DNA of 64,000 bases from Siphonodentalium dalli (lineage: Eukaryota > Mollusca > Scaphopoda > Gadilida > Siphonodentaliidae): assembly GCA_032622095.1 (NCBI GenBank), contig CP136062.1, forward strand, positions 137,472,351-137,536,350, in the 5' to 3' direction. Shown in pieces: positions 11,700 to 22,514 of the stretch; position 1 is the first letter of the stretch, and each line of letters opens with the position of its first letter. A model generated the notes under the pieces. The model was not told where the DNA came from and searched no databases. It was given only the letters and a program-made list of their open reading frames with translations. A program made the position numbers and the translations under genes.

Positions 11700-12861
11700 A
11701 CACATTGCCAAAGAAGTGACGAACGCCTTGAAGATTGACACATTATTATGTTGACGCGCTGCCAGCTCTCGGCAAATACAATAAACTGTTGGTTTCTATC
11801 TTCTACGACATTTGAATTGTTTTCAATATTGCATGAAATAGGATGCAAAATAATACTCAGGCCAAAAAGCTCTCGATCTTCGTTACATGGTTGAAGTACG
11901 CAAATACTGAGTACGTTTCTAATCACACTTGGTCCATCCGAGTACGCAAATACCTGTTCTAATTTCTATTGAAATAGAGGTATGAAAAGTGCATGAAATT
12001 GCATGCAGGATAATAATGCGACCAAAATTGTCGAGCTTCGTTACATGGTTCAAATACGCAAATATCGAGTACGTTTCTAATCACATTTAGTCCATCCAAG
12101 TGTGCAATTACCGAGTACGTTTTAGTCACATTTAGCCACCACCTCCTACGAAAGGGTCCAATATACTTGCCAATATACACCATAAGAGGGCGTAATGGTG
12201 CATGATCTAAGAATGGCAGCAGGTAATGCACTCCTGATATCAACTGAAGATATGGTCTCTCGTGAGGGTTAATTAAAATAGGGTCACACACACACAGAGG
12301 GTTATTTAAAATATGTTCACATGAGGGTAAATTAAAATATGGTCACATGATGGTTAAATAAAATATGGTCCCATGACGGTTAATTAAAACATGGTCCAAT
12401 GAGGGTTAATAAAAATATGGTCCCATGATGGTTAATTAAAATGGTGCCATGATTGTTAACTACAATATGGTCCCATAACTGATCAGGGTTAATTAGTGGT
12501 CCCATAACTGATCAGGGTTAATTAATGGTCCCATGAGGGTTAATACAAATATGGACTCATGGGGTTTAATTGAAATATGGTCCAATGAATGTCAATTAAA
12601 ATATGATAACATGGGGGTTAATTAAAGTTAAAATATGGTCCCATTACGAGAGTTAATTAAAACAAAAAATACGGTGTCATCAGCCTGAGTGTTGATTAAC
12701 TAGGGTCGCATGGGATTAAATAAAATATAGTCACATAAGGGTCAATTAAAATATGGTCCAATGAGTACTAATTAAAATATGCCCCCCATGAGGATTAATT
12801 AAAACAGGCCGGGTCATAGGAGGGTTAATTTCTTAACATTGTTCAATTCATATAACATTCT
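11700..12861 (-). repeat. Dispersed repeat, segment upstream of the LINE insertion
   Basis: This stretch aligns in inverse orientation to 61140-61810. Shared pieces include CAAAGAAGTGACGAACGCC, GACGCGCTGCCAGCTC, GCATGCAGGATAATAATGCG and the repeated ACGTACTCGGTATTTGCG motif. It ends exactly where the LINE begins; the matching continuation resumes at 18999. No open frame is conserved between the copies, so it looks non-coding. Confidence 0.75.
12255..12840 (-). repeat. Minisatellite of ~30-36-bp GGGTTAATTAAAATATGG units
   Basis: About 17 imperfect units carry the core GGTTAATTAAAATATGGTCC plus CATGA. A shorter array of three or four units occurs in the inverted relative at 61170-61290, so the array has grown or shrunk since duplication. 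Confidence 0.85.
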
Positions 12862-13406
12862 GATATAGAATAGAAGAATAGAATAGAATAGAGTTTATTT
12901 ACCAATAAAGGCCCTCAGTGGGTAAGTTACAAAGTGTTATAAGTATAACAAACATATAGTATAGGGTGTAATAGCTAGATATAATCAGATACAAACACAT
13001 AAAGTGACCATGACTGCATAACTAGTGAGAACTTTTATGCCCTTGCTTTGAAGTAAGATCATGGTTGTTAGCAAGTAATCTGAATAAAACGAAAAAATTA
13101 ATTTAAAAAAAAAAAAAAATTTTATACCAAAAGATTTAAATATGTAGCATTTGAGAATGGAGTTAGCTTTTGTGTTTGTATAAAAAGCTAATCTAGTAGC
13201 TATATAGGCCTTGGCTAGGCGTGACGTTGTCCGAGTAGTCGGCAGTCATGGTACAGCATGGGTTAAGTGATAAATAAGTAAGTGACTAGATTCTTGAAAC
13301 ATACTAAATAATGAGAATATAAGAGATAAGTAATATAGTGTGACAATAAGAAAGGTTAAGGTAATTCCATATTTAAAGTTATGGGTATTTAATGTACAGC
13401 CCTGGA

Positions 13407-16400
13407 TTATTGGGATAAAGCAGTTTGTCTAAGTATAAAGCTTTCCTTAATGAAATTGCTAATAATCTTAAGTGAGTGAATGTTTTCAGTTGACATGAGC
13501 CAATGAAATGTTTGCTGGTTACTCAGGTTTGAGAAATATGTACACTGATAAACTATTTCTTTATATAGTTGTTTTCTTGAATTCTGATATCTTGAGCATT
13601 CTGTCAAAAAATTATATTCATTTTCAATTTTATTCTCATTGCATACTTTACATAATCGTAAGGACCGGGTGTTTTTTTGTTTTTTTTGTTTATGTCTGTC
13701 CATCTCTATCCTCAGGTTATGAGCACTAATTCTGAGTTGACACATAGCTTTTCTTGACTCATAGTTATCTAGATTTAAATATTCTTTTTTAAATGTGTTT
13801 TTGTAAGTGAAATATGAGTCCAGTTTGCCCTCCCCATTTGTAAGAAATGAGTCACGAATAGAGTGCCATTCTTTCTTGAACATTTTATACATTTGTTTAT
13901 CAGTAATTCTCAGAACTTGCTCGAGTGGGAGATTTAGAATGGCCTGTTCTCTCATTTTTAGGTTTTGTAATATTGAGGTCATGGTAGAATACCATGTGTT
14001 GATGCCCTTGTTTATGACCTAACTGTGTTGCCCGAAAAGCCTCTTGTAATAGGGGGTTGGCATTATGGTGAAGACGATGTAGATATGTAATGAGATATCT
14101 GACTATTTGAAAATACATTGGGAACCTTCCTAGCTCAAATTGAACTCCTATATTGGGGCTTTTTTTGTTTACTCCCAGAATGAATCTACAGAATCTTATA
14201 TGCGATCGGTCAGCAATGTTGTCCTCATATATTGTACTAAAAGGGTTCGCATTTGTACTAGCTCTTTGAACTGCCTTGTAGTTAGGGTTGTAACATCCCC
14301 AGACTTCTACTCCATAGAGTAGAATTGGTTTGACGGTGTGATCGAATAGGTGTAACATGGTTTCAGGAGAGGCTCTAGAATTTGACATTATTTTACTTAA
14401 TTTAAAAGATGCCTTAAGGGACCTGTTATAAATATCCTGCCTACCGTGTGTGAACAGACCGCTTGATTGAAAAATTAGACCTAGATATTTATATTTTTGG
14501 ACACACTCAATTATACAATTGTTGTAAATGAAGTTTTGTTGGAGAAGATGGCCACCTTTGTTAAAAATAATAATTTTTGTCTTAGTTGTGTTAAGAGTAA
14601 GGCAACAATCATTGCAATATTGTTCAAGTAATTGAAGCTTCTGTTGTAAGCCAGTTGCAGTATGTGACATAAGAATAAGATCATCTGCATACATTAGGCA
14701 TTCAATTTCATTTTCAACTAGTTTTACCTTGTCTTTTGATGATGAGAGATATGAAGGTAGGTCATTAACATATAGGTTGAACAGCAATGGGCTTAATGTG
14801 TCCCCTTGTTTCACACCGATATTTGATGCGAAAGAGTTACTAATACATCCATTTACTTTTACAGATAATTCACCCTTTGAATACATGTTTTTTATTATGT
14901 CGTAGAACTTCCCACTGATATTAGATTTTAAGAGTTTTATGAGTAAGCCCTGATGACTAACGGTATCAAAAGCTTTTCTTAAATCCACAAAACAGCAGAA
15001 TAATTTCCCCCCTTTGTCACCCGTGTATTTATCTATGAGACTTTTCAGAATGAACATGTGATATGCTGTTCTGTAATTTTTTCTGAAACCGGCCTGACTG
15101 TCTGATAACATGTCATGTTGATCGAGGTATTTGGTTAACCGTGTGTTCAAAATCTTGTTAAATGCTTTCCCCAGACATGAATTTATAGTTATTCCTCTAT
15201 AATTATTAGGATCTTTGGGGTCACCTTGTTTAAATATTGGTATGATATACCCTTGGGTCCATTCTTTTGGATAAATTCCATTTGAGTATATTAGATTAAA
15301 CAGTTTGTGATATTATTTGAGAAGATATGGTAGACTGACACCTATGATCTCATTTGATATGGAGTCTAACCCAACAGCTTTGTTGCTCTTGAGAGATTTG
15401 AGACTATTTTCAGTCTCCTCCATGTAGATACGAAAGTCGAGTTCTGAAAAAAAAATTCTCTTTCAAGATTTTCCAGGCATTCCGATATTTGTTTATTTCT
15501 GTCAGAGACAGATGGGTTCATTTGATTGAGGTTCTTAAAATAGGATGCCCAACTGTCCAGTTCAATATTGTTTTCCAACCTGGGTTCCTGACTGCCTTCT
15601 CATATTGAAGAGTTTTGAGTAGTTTCCAGTATTCATTAGGTTTATTCTCTCTAAGATTATCGAGCTTCTGTAGGAGAAGCAATTTATATTTCTTTTTTTT
15701 TACTCGGAGTATTTTTTTATACTGTCGGTAGGATTTGAAATAACTATCACGTTTTGCCTTATTGAAGGGATTTGTTGACATGTCGTTGGCCTTATATTGT
15801 AATGTCTTGCGCCTATCTCTCATTTCACCATCAAACCAATTATTTGTGCGTTTCCGATTGTGGTATTTGGAATTTTTGAACTTTAGTGATATGTTGGCTG
15901 CCTGAATTAAAATATTTTCTAGATCTACTGTTGCTTCGCCAATCTGCTCTGCGGAATAAGTTGATTGTTGAAATTTGTATATTTGTTTTTGGATATTCGG
16001 ACAATGGAGTGCATGCTGGGATGCAGATTTGGAAGTGTTTGACCAGCTAAATTTGCCAGGGGCTGGTTTCTGATGTTCGGTTGAATGTGATTTTGATTTG
16101 ATTTTTCTGAATGTTGTAGATATAATACATTTAAGACTGCAATGACAGTCAGACATTGTAGGTTGGAATGGAGAGACCTGGAAATTTAAAATTTGGTTCA
16201 TTAGCTCCATTGAGACTATCATATAATCCACAACACTCACACCGTTCTGCTTAAAGCAAGTGGGACTACCAATGGCGTCTCCAACAATTCTACCATTTAA
16301 TAATATTAAGCCTTGTGAAACACACATGTCTATCAGTTGTTTACCCTGTTTGTCACTGATTGGGTCAGAATTAGTTCTTATATTAATTTGACTTGAATTG

Positions 16401-17062
16401 TCTGTAAGATCAATCATTTGGTGATCATCGTCATTTTCAACAATGTCAACTCTGTTACCAGTTCGAGAGTTCAAGTCTCCACAAATCATAATGTGACCTT
16501 TCTTTGAATAAGTTTTCGTTATGTCCTCCTCTATTGAACTTAATACATCATAATCGAGCCTACTCTCATAATGTAAATTTGCCGGGATGATGTAAGCTAT
16601 GCAAATATATAAATCTTTTGTTAAATTGAAGAAATGTTTATCAAGTTGGAGCCATTGGTAGTCTACACTGGTGTTCTTCAAAAGGTGTACTCCTTTGGCT
16701 ATGCTGGTACCCAGGCCACCAAAGTATCTACCGTTTGAAGAAATATTCCGACATACTGGGAAATACTTGAAACCGTTTACATTAACACTTTCTTCGGGAC
16801 CTACATGTGTTTCAGTTAGAATGATATTGCAATCATGAATATGTTGAAGGAAATATGGATCATTGTACTTTTTATATGATCCTGATGTTAAACCTCCAAC
16901 ATTCCATGATAGGATTTTCAGCTGACGAGTCAGCTTGTTGGAACAATTGTCACCTGCACTAGTAGTCCTGGTTGTATGGTCAGGTTGAGTAGGAACGTTG
17001 ATGTCTCCTATTGTTTTGTGTGAAACCATTGTTTCTACTAGAGTAGCTTTGGTCGTTTTCAT
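13407..17062 (-). pseudogene. LINE ORF2: endonuclease plus reverse transcriptase, frame-broken
   Basis: The first frame block (17062-15518, 514 codons) opens with an APE-type endonuclease. It shows LKILSWNVGGL, the metal-binding E in ILTETH, GDLNSRTG, VVDYMIV and SDCHCSL. The second block (15150-13900, 416 codons, open back to ~15312) is the reverse transcriptase: FVDLRKAFDTVSH (motif A), GVKQGDTLSPLLFNLY (motif B), and YADDLILMS with the catalytic Asp pair (motif C). The last block (13982-13407) ends in CKVC..NFLTEC, a CCHC-like motif whose His is Asn. Lesions: a frameshift near 15550-15580, another at an A9 run near 15448, an in-frame TAA at 15313-15315, and a frameshift near 14010-14020. 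It would copy LINE RNA at a nicked genomic site; this copy cannot. Confidence 0.93.
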
Positions 17063-17066
17063 TTAT

Positions 17067-18998
17067 CTAGTTCCGTGGATTGCGGTTGTTGTTGTAGTTT
17101 GTCCATCCTTTGATTTGATGTTCATGCTGATGAGTATTGGTTGTGATGCCTAACTGGTCTTTGATTTTAATTGAAATATTAGTGGCGAGAACTATAGCGC
17201 CATGACCAGATAGATGGTACAAGTCATCTTGATTTAAAAGTTGTTGTCTAGGTTGATCCCAATCCCACATGTTTCGATGGTCACATAGTGTAATTTCCTT
17301 TACATTTAGGAAGTCACGTTTCAGTGTTGCATTTACCACGTTGACATTGGCAAGATGTTTTTCGGAATCGCTTCTGGGAGTCGCTAAGGAAATTATTAAT
17401 TTAGTTTTTGGCATTTTATTTTTTACTGTTGATGCCAATGCTCTCACTTTTGGTGCGCAACTTTCAGGATTCGATTTCAGGTCATTTGTGAGAGAATGTA
17501 AGACCAGAATATCTGGATAACTATTTTGGTCTTTGTCTTTGATTAGTTCGTTAAGTTCTTTTGCAGTCTCATCCAGTGTATAAGCTTCTATTTTATGTAG
17601 GTCAAATCTCTGTGACATTTTCTTAGGGTCTATTTTCCGAATGTTAGATGTGCCGATTAAGACAACTTTCGGCTTATGGGTGACAACTTTTCTGTTAGGC
17701 GATGATTTATTCTCTGTTACTAGTTTGCTCTGACTATGGGAGGATAACGGTACATTTTTCCACGGTAAGGTACTTTTATTGTCCTCCTGTGTATGTAGTT
17801 TTAGCTGGATTATCTCATCTTCTTTGCACTTGAGTGTTGTCTTTAGTGACCGTATTCCTTCTTCCAATGTCTTTATCTCCTTATATTGAGTATCGTTTTT
17901 AGACATCAGCAGTTGTATGTCACTGCGAATATTGTTAACCCCTGTGACGTGAGATGATTCCATCTGTTTTATGGAGTCTTTTTGCTGTTTTATAACGGTT
18001 CGCAGTGTTTCAGATTCTAATTCTGTCTCATAACGTAGCTTTTGTAATTCGTGCTCCATATCTCTCTCGGCGTTGTTCCTTGAAGTAGATGTGAGGAGAG
18101 TCTGCATCTTGTCTAATTTGTGTAATATGCAATTTATGTTGGTACGGTGATCCTGTTGTGTGTTTTTTTCTGTTTTTAATGATAAACACTCATTCCGAAA
18201 AAATTTCGAATGCTGCCGGGGGGGGGGGGGGGGGGTCGGAAAAATATTTCAGGCACGTATGGCATTTTTTCCCTTTCGATCATTTTTTGTATCCACCCAC
18301 CCCCACCGCCAATTTTTTTCTCCGTTTTCGGCAGTTTTTTCAGACCATTTTTTGACACCCACCCCCCCCCTTTTAACACTAAAACAGAGATTTGCGGGGG
18401 GAAATTCACTGTATATGAATTTCTGTGCATACTATTTATCATGGATGTTAACATGGACATGTAAATAGGAATGAGTCATTTTGAGGTCATTCGGCCCAAA
18501 AACATGGCTGCCAGCGGCCATCTTGGTTTTCAAAATTTGCAACAAAATACAACACGATAACTGCCTGCAGTCAGTTTACCAGTTATAATTACATTATTTC
18601 TCTCATTCAAAGTGGTTTTGAAGCCCAACTCATTGCCAAAACACTAAAAAACAAGCAGGAAATTTTTTATTTAGTTGCGGAAAAAATTGCTTGTTGGTGG
18701 CTTTGACCACCCACCCACCCCGGCATACGTGCCGGAAATTCCCCCCCCCCCTGATGCTGCTGTAATGTTTTGTTCTAGGGTTGTGAACATACTGGATTGG
18801 ATCTCTGTTAATTTCCTCTCTATGTTATTCTTCATTTCTTCTAAGTCAGAGTGATGTAGGACTTGTGCTGAATCAGATTGTATGTTATTTTGTTGAGAAG
18901 TTTGTGTTTTGCTTTTGAAAATTTAGTCTTTCTCTTGATGGTGTATAGTCCTGTTTTTCTAACAACAAGGGGTTTCTTCGGTTTCGGGGTAGCTTCAG
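17067..18998 (-). pseudogene. LINE ORF1: coiled coil plus SGNH-esterase-like domain, interrupted
   Basis: The intact 3' part (18107-17067, 346 codons from the first Met) has a heptad-rich coiled coil over residues ~10-110. It is followed by an SGNH-hydrolase-like domain from ~145: VLIGTSNIRK (nucleophile block), LHSLTNDL (the N/D block) and DLYHLSGHG (the DxxH block). The frame stays open upstream of that Met to ~18200, so the Met is internal. The N-terminal part lies at 18754-18998, cut off by the 537-bp MITE. Two further frame breaks are seen, one near a T6 run at ~18201 and one near 18860-18890. ORF1 proteins of CR1/L2-type LINEs carry such esterases. ORF2 begins 4 bases after the ORF1 stop. 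Confidence 0.85.
18217..18753 (+). mobile_element. G-run-ended MITE, 537 bp, 7-bp TSD, inside LINE ORF1
   Basis: The left end is C followed by a long G run; the right end is a C run followed by CTG. The subterminal blocks pair (GGCACGTATGGC against GCATACGTGCC). The 7-bp sequence ATGCTGC flanks both sides (18210-18216 and 18754-18760). A second copy at 34163-34708, same strand, has the same ends and its own 7-bp duplication. Inside are TTTCCCTTTCGATCATTTTT and the CATGGCTGCCAGCGGCCATC module. CAGGG-type ends hint at hAT, whose TSDs are normally 8 bp; the superfamily is open. No coding capacity. Confidence 0.85.
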
Positions 18999-19438
18999 GA
19001 TATATGCTGCGTACATAGACATAAAACGGTGTAGACATAAAACGGTGTTTAGAATATAAGGCCACATTGCATGTTAAACAACCATTGTGAAGGGTTAGTG
19101 TTGGAACTTTTCTTAATAACATCTCTAGTCATTATTAGCTCAGATATATTCCGCATACAAAGAAATGAAAAAAACAAGTTTTGAGACGGAGACTAAAGTT
19201 CACTAAACGTCAATATGTACAAACAGCACGAAGGTGTAACGTGTGAATTGGTTAATAATTACAATCCCAATTCATTTAGAATATAACATGCCGATATTTA
19301 TCGCGAAAAAATAAATGAAAAAGTTCAATAAACGATGTTAAATAACATGTTAAAATGTGTTATACCATCCTCAAATCCCCATGCAATATAATAGTAGCTA
19401 GCATTCCGATTTATGTCACGTGAAAATAACAAAGCAGT
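18999..19438 (-). repeat. Dispersed repeat, segment downstream of the LINE insertion
   Basis: It aligns inversely to 60775-61130. Shared pieces include TTGAGACGGAGACTAAAG-like, CGTCAATATGTACAAACAGCACGAAGG and CATCCTCAAATCCCCATGC. It continues the repeat broken at 12861. From ~19395 it instead matches the inverse of 49040-49110 (AGCATTCCGATTTATGTCAC). No coding signal. Confidence 0.75.
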
Positions 19439-19442
19439 TTAA

Positions 19443-19780
19443 CCCTTTACCCAACAGAACGGCCATGTTCCAATGCATTCTCTTATATATGCGAGTCGGC
19501 CATAGGTCTCCTCGCATATATAAGAGTGCATTGGCTTAACACATATTAAAAATGATTTTTAGGCCAATGCATTCTCTTATATATGCGAGGCGACCTATGG
19601 TAGATTCGCATATATAAGAGAATGCATTGAAACAGGGCATAACTGTAACCATCACAATGTGGTCAATAAACCGGTTCCAATGATATCCATATTTGTATGG
19701 TGTTATTGAGACAGACCGAAGATATTTTAGGCTGTTGAAGCTTTATTTGGACGTTTTTGGCCGTTTTGTTGGGTAAAGGG
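19443..19780. mobile_element. TTAA-flanked MITE, piggyBac-like ends, 338 bp
   Basis: The ends are CCCTTTACCCAACA on the left and its complement on the right, each bordered outside by TTAA (19439-19442 and 19781-19784). The related locus at 49040-49110 (minus) has the same flanks joined by a single TTAA at 49061-49064, an empty site. TTAA targets with CCC-starting ends are typical of piggyBac; there is no transposase, so the assignment is inference. The interior is two copies of a 69-bp palindrome (19470-19534 and 19562-19630). Confidence 0.85.
19470..19630. repeat. Two copies of the 69-bp palindrome CAATGCATTCTCTTATATATGCGAG
   Basis: Each unit reads CAATGCATTCTCTTATATAT, GCGAG, a CCATAGGTC-type loop, then the complement. 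It is the same hairpin found three times at 29755-30729. Arms are ~27 bp and almost perfect. Confidence 0.9.
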
Positions 19781-19936
19781 TTAAACAGCAACAGAAACAC
19801 ACAACGCACTATACGGGTTTACACTGTAATTCCCGTTCCAAGTCGGCGCCCACTTCTCATCGTGGCTAACAATCCATGGTTCAATAAAGCATGTCGGCAT
19901 GTGCTGTACACGCCGATCAGACCCCAAATGCTTTAA

Positions 19937-20377
19937 AGGCCCACTTAATTTTCGAATGTCCAGATAACATTGTACACAACATATTCATATTATATACCTT
20001 TTGGAAGAGGAACCAAAAATATATATATTCCACCAGAATATGGAAGAGCTGTAGCCTAGGAGTGTCCACTAAGTGCTAGAGATTGTTAGATTAATTCCAA
20101 GACTCCCCCTTGTCAACCCACAATGCATCAGAATTCAAACTAAGAGATAGAGTTATTCCCCTTCCGTTGAGAATAATAGAGTTTACAGTACAGTCTGGGT
20201 CAAAATTAAGCACCAACAGACCTTGGTACCTTGACAAAACAAAAACAACATGTTCCCAGTTTATTCAACCGGATAAGTTGATAATACAATGTTTTGAAGC
20301 TTCCTCTTTCAAATGGTATATAATATGGAATATGTTGTATATAATGTGATCTGGTGATTCGAAAATTAAGTGGGCCT
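19937..20377. mobile_element. TTAA-flanked inverted-repeat element, 441 bp
   Basis: The ends AGGCCCACTTAATTTTCGAA (left) and its complement (right) are bordered by TTAA at 19933-19936 and 20378-20381. The 33-bp TIRs match with few changes through CCAGAT. TTAA targets occur in piggyBac and Kolobok-type elements; which applies here is open. The ends differ from those of the element at 19443. Confidence 0.75.
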
Positions 20378-20381
20378 TTAA

Positions 20382-20820
20382 GCGATACGTGAATATACAT
20401 CGCGACGAGATGCAACCTATGTTAGACCACACCAATAATTATTGTCAAACTTCGTCACATATTTCTGGTACGAAGTACCAAAATACCCACCTACCTTTCT
20501 ATTAACATCGTTCGGGTACGAAAATATCCAAGTACCATTTTAATCATATTTCACACATTCGCCCATACCCCCATTGACAAGTAAAAAACACGAGTACAGA
20601 AAACACCATAGATGGCGTAATGAGAAAGTGGTCACGTCATTTTGAAATAGGTACACGCCAATGTTATAATTTAATAGCACCATATATGGGGTGACAACAG
20701 TTATTGTGGTTTTGTGGCAAATCCGATAACCTCACCCTCATTGAGACGCCATATGAAATTTTCGATAGTTGTGGATTTGGTTTGGTTAGTGTGGCTGTGG
20801 TGTGTATCACGTTACCAAAC
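20382..20820. other. Non-coding; part of a dispersed repeat
   Basis: Segment 20545-20635 (ATTTCACACATTCGCCCATAC, then ACACCATAGATGGCGTAATG) is repeated inversely at 48945-49012. No gene recognised. Confidence 0.55.
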
Positions 20821-20823
20821 ATA

Positions 20824-20991
20824 CAGTAATGCCCTAATTAATCGACTCCCTAACCACAGCAGAATTATGGGTAACTTTTCAGGATTGAGAGCTTTCCGAT
20901 GAATGGCAACAAGCCATATATCCGACTAAATCCTGAAAAGTTACCCATAATTCTGCTGTGGTTAGGGAGTCGATTAATTAGGGCATTACTG
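20824..20991. mobile_element. TA-flanked hairpin MITE, 168 bp (Tc1/mariner-like ends)
   Basis: The left end is CAGTAATGCCCTAATTAATC and the right end its exact complement, each bordered by TA. The ~65-bp arms also share CCACAGCAGAATTATGGGTA. The ~45-bp loop is unpaired. TA targets and CAGT-type ends fit the Tc1/mariner/pogo group, by ends only. A third arm copy starts the window. Confidence 0.85.
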
Positions 20992-20993
20992 TA

Positions 20994-21568
20994 CAATGGT
21001 GTGGCGGCATGGGGACCCTCCCGCCAACTACGGTCAAATTTATCACCAGTTTTTAATTTTTTCATTTCATACCTGACGCAATATTGCATGTAGTTGGAAA
21101 TTTCACACCAACAACGGGTTGAAATTGTTTTGGAAGTCTGATTTTCCAACATTAATTTGTTTTAGACAAACATTGGAATGTCTTCATACTTTTAGTCAAA
21201 ATATTTGTTTGAAATTTCATATAGGTCCCTCCCTCCCCGATATCCAATCAAAATTCATGTAAAAAAAAGCATGTGAAGTACCAAGCGGGAAATTCAAAGC
21301 CGATGGGATTGTGCAAATTGAGTTATTTTATCTTGGTAGTTTGTCCTGGTTCAAGTGGGGATCAGTTGGAAATCCCACATCCACATCCTCCTACAACGGA
21401 AGTCCTCTGTAGCTACATCCCTACACACATATCCATATAATACTTCGGCGATTATGTCAACCCATCTAAAATGGAATTACGAAGTCAATTGTCGAAACAG
21501 GCGATAATATTCATGGATCATAACTCGAGTGTGAACAGTTACCCGCGTATCCCCTAGATAAACATTAT
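20994..21568. other. Non-coding, dispersed-repeat fragments
   Basis: Segment 21090-21150 (GTAGTTGGAAATTTCACACCAACAA) belongs to the family at 32.1-32.4 and 50.9-51.2 kb. Segment 21495-21535 (ATGGATCATAACTCGAGTG) recurs at 51280-51300, just outside the 9.2-kb palindrome. No gene recognised. Confidence 0.5.
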
Positions 21569-21987
21569 ACAAGAAAACTAAGATGCATGCATCAGGTCGG
21601 CCGTGAACTATCTACCATAGAATTGTTGTAGCTATCGATTATACATTTTGAAACACCTGTCTGTATGTATGTATGTGTGTATGCATGAATGCATGTGTGT
21701 ATGTGTTATAGACTCTAACACTGCTCGAATTTGGTATTAAACGTGTCAACTTGACCTCGCTAATAGGCATGTTTCTGGACCTTGACCGATCCGACTAAAA
21801 ATTTGTGTGTAGGACTACTTCGATCCCGGGAGCAATATGGACGCGTCCAATTTCACGTGGGACCATGTTCTCGAACGTGCTGATATAGGCATGTTTCTGG
21901 ACCAATTGAACAATAGTTTGGCCAGACGCTGTATATACTGGGTACTGTCCAGATGGAGGCGATCACAAAAAAATCCCTAACTAGCCC

Positions 21988-22013
21988 GAACGAAGTCGAG
22001 TACATCAGCTAAT
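21988..22013 (+). repeat. Helitron-like 3' hairpin with CTAA
   Basis: CCCGAACGAAGTCGAG forms a hairpin and is followed by TACATCAGCTAA. In copy B the same site ends in CTAG. A GC-rich hairpin ~10 bases before CTAG is the usual Helitron 3' end; no Rep/helicase gene is present. Confidence 0.5.
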
Positions 22014-22089
22014 CTAATATATATTTTGGACATTCGTCTGTCTGTTTGTCTGTTAGCTATGGCCGGGAAAACTGCCTGACAGATTTGAC

Positions 22090-22480
22090 GAAATTTGATA
22101 CCTAGGGGAAATTATTTCCAGGGAGTATTTTGGACGGGTCAAATCTTGATCCCGACCTGACTTTGATATTCAAAAAGATCAATTCAAGGTCAAATCTGGT
22201 AAAACGGAAGTATTTCAACGAAATTTGATACCTACTGTTACTTTTGTCCCAGGAGTGTTTCGGGTGGGTCAAATCATGACCCTGACCTGATCTTGACATT
22301 CAAAATTGTCAATTCAAGGTCAAATCGGGTAAAGCCGGGCGGATTTCGACGGGTACTTTTGTCGTGACTTTTGTCCGGGGAGTGTTTTGGACGGGTCAAA
22401 TCGTGACCCCGACATGACCTTCATCTTTAAAATAGTCAATTCAAGGTTAAATCGCGCAATTCTCCGAAAATCAGAGGGGA
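22090..22480 (+). repeat. Three tandem ~125-bp units
   Basis: Each unit has GGGAGT-TTTTGGACGGGTCAAATC, a GACCCCGACCTGA-type stretch, TTCAAAAT and GTCAATTCAAGGTCAAATC. The array is also present at 39150-39540. Confidence 0.85.
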
Positions 22481-22488
22481 ACATCCCG

Positions 22489-22514
22489 GACGAAGTCGGG
22501 TCCACCAGCTACTA
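22489..22514 (+). repeat. Helitron-like 3' hairpin with CTAC
   Basis: CCCGGACGAAGTCGGG is a perfect 6-bp stem with a short loop, followed by TCCACCAGCTACT. The mirror site in copy B at 39545-39570 has one stem change. The end is CTAC, not CTRR, so it is a degenerate or variant end. Confidence 0.5.

Larger units (their letters stand above)
12868..18998 (-). mobile_element. Decayed, near full-length LINE (two-ORF non-LTR retrotransposon)
   Basis: On the minus strand the element has ORF1 (coiled coil plus SGNH-esterase-like domain), then ORF2 (AP-type endonuclease, reverse transcriptase, C-terminal cysteine motif), then a 3' tail of TATTC repeats at 12868-12895. The 6-bp sequence GATATA lies on both sides (12862-12867 and 18999-19004). 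The inverted relative at 61081-61175 runs straight across this junction with one GATATA, so it is an empty site. Subtracting the nested MITE, the LINE is ~5.6 kb. The esterase ORF1 and short-repeat tail suggest the CR1/L2/Jockey side of the LINE tree; the clade was not resolved. It carries several frame breaks and is dead. Confidence 0.93.

Noticed and set aside
18158..18468. Open frames of 65-102 codons with Gly or Pro runs.
   Set aside because: They are shadows of the G and C runs of the 537-bp MITE; the same frames are broken in the second copy at 34.2 kb.
21655..21715. TGTATGTATG run as a telomere-like or functional repeat.
   Set aside because: A short imperfect microsatellite present at the same place in both 3.4-kb copies; ordinary low-complexity DNA.
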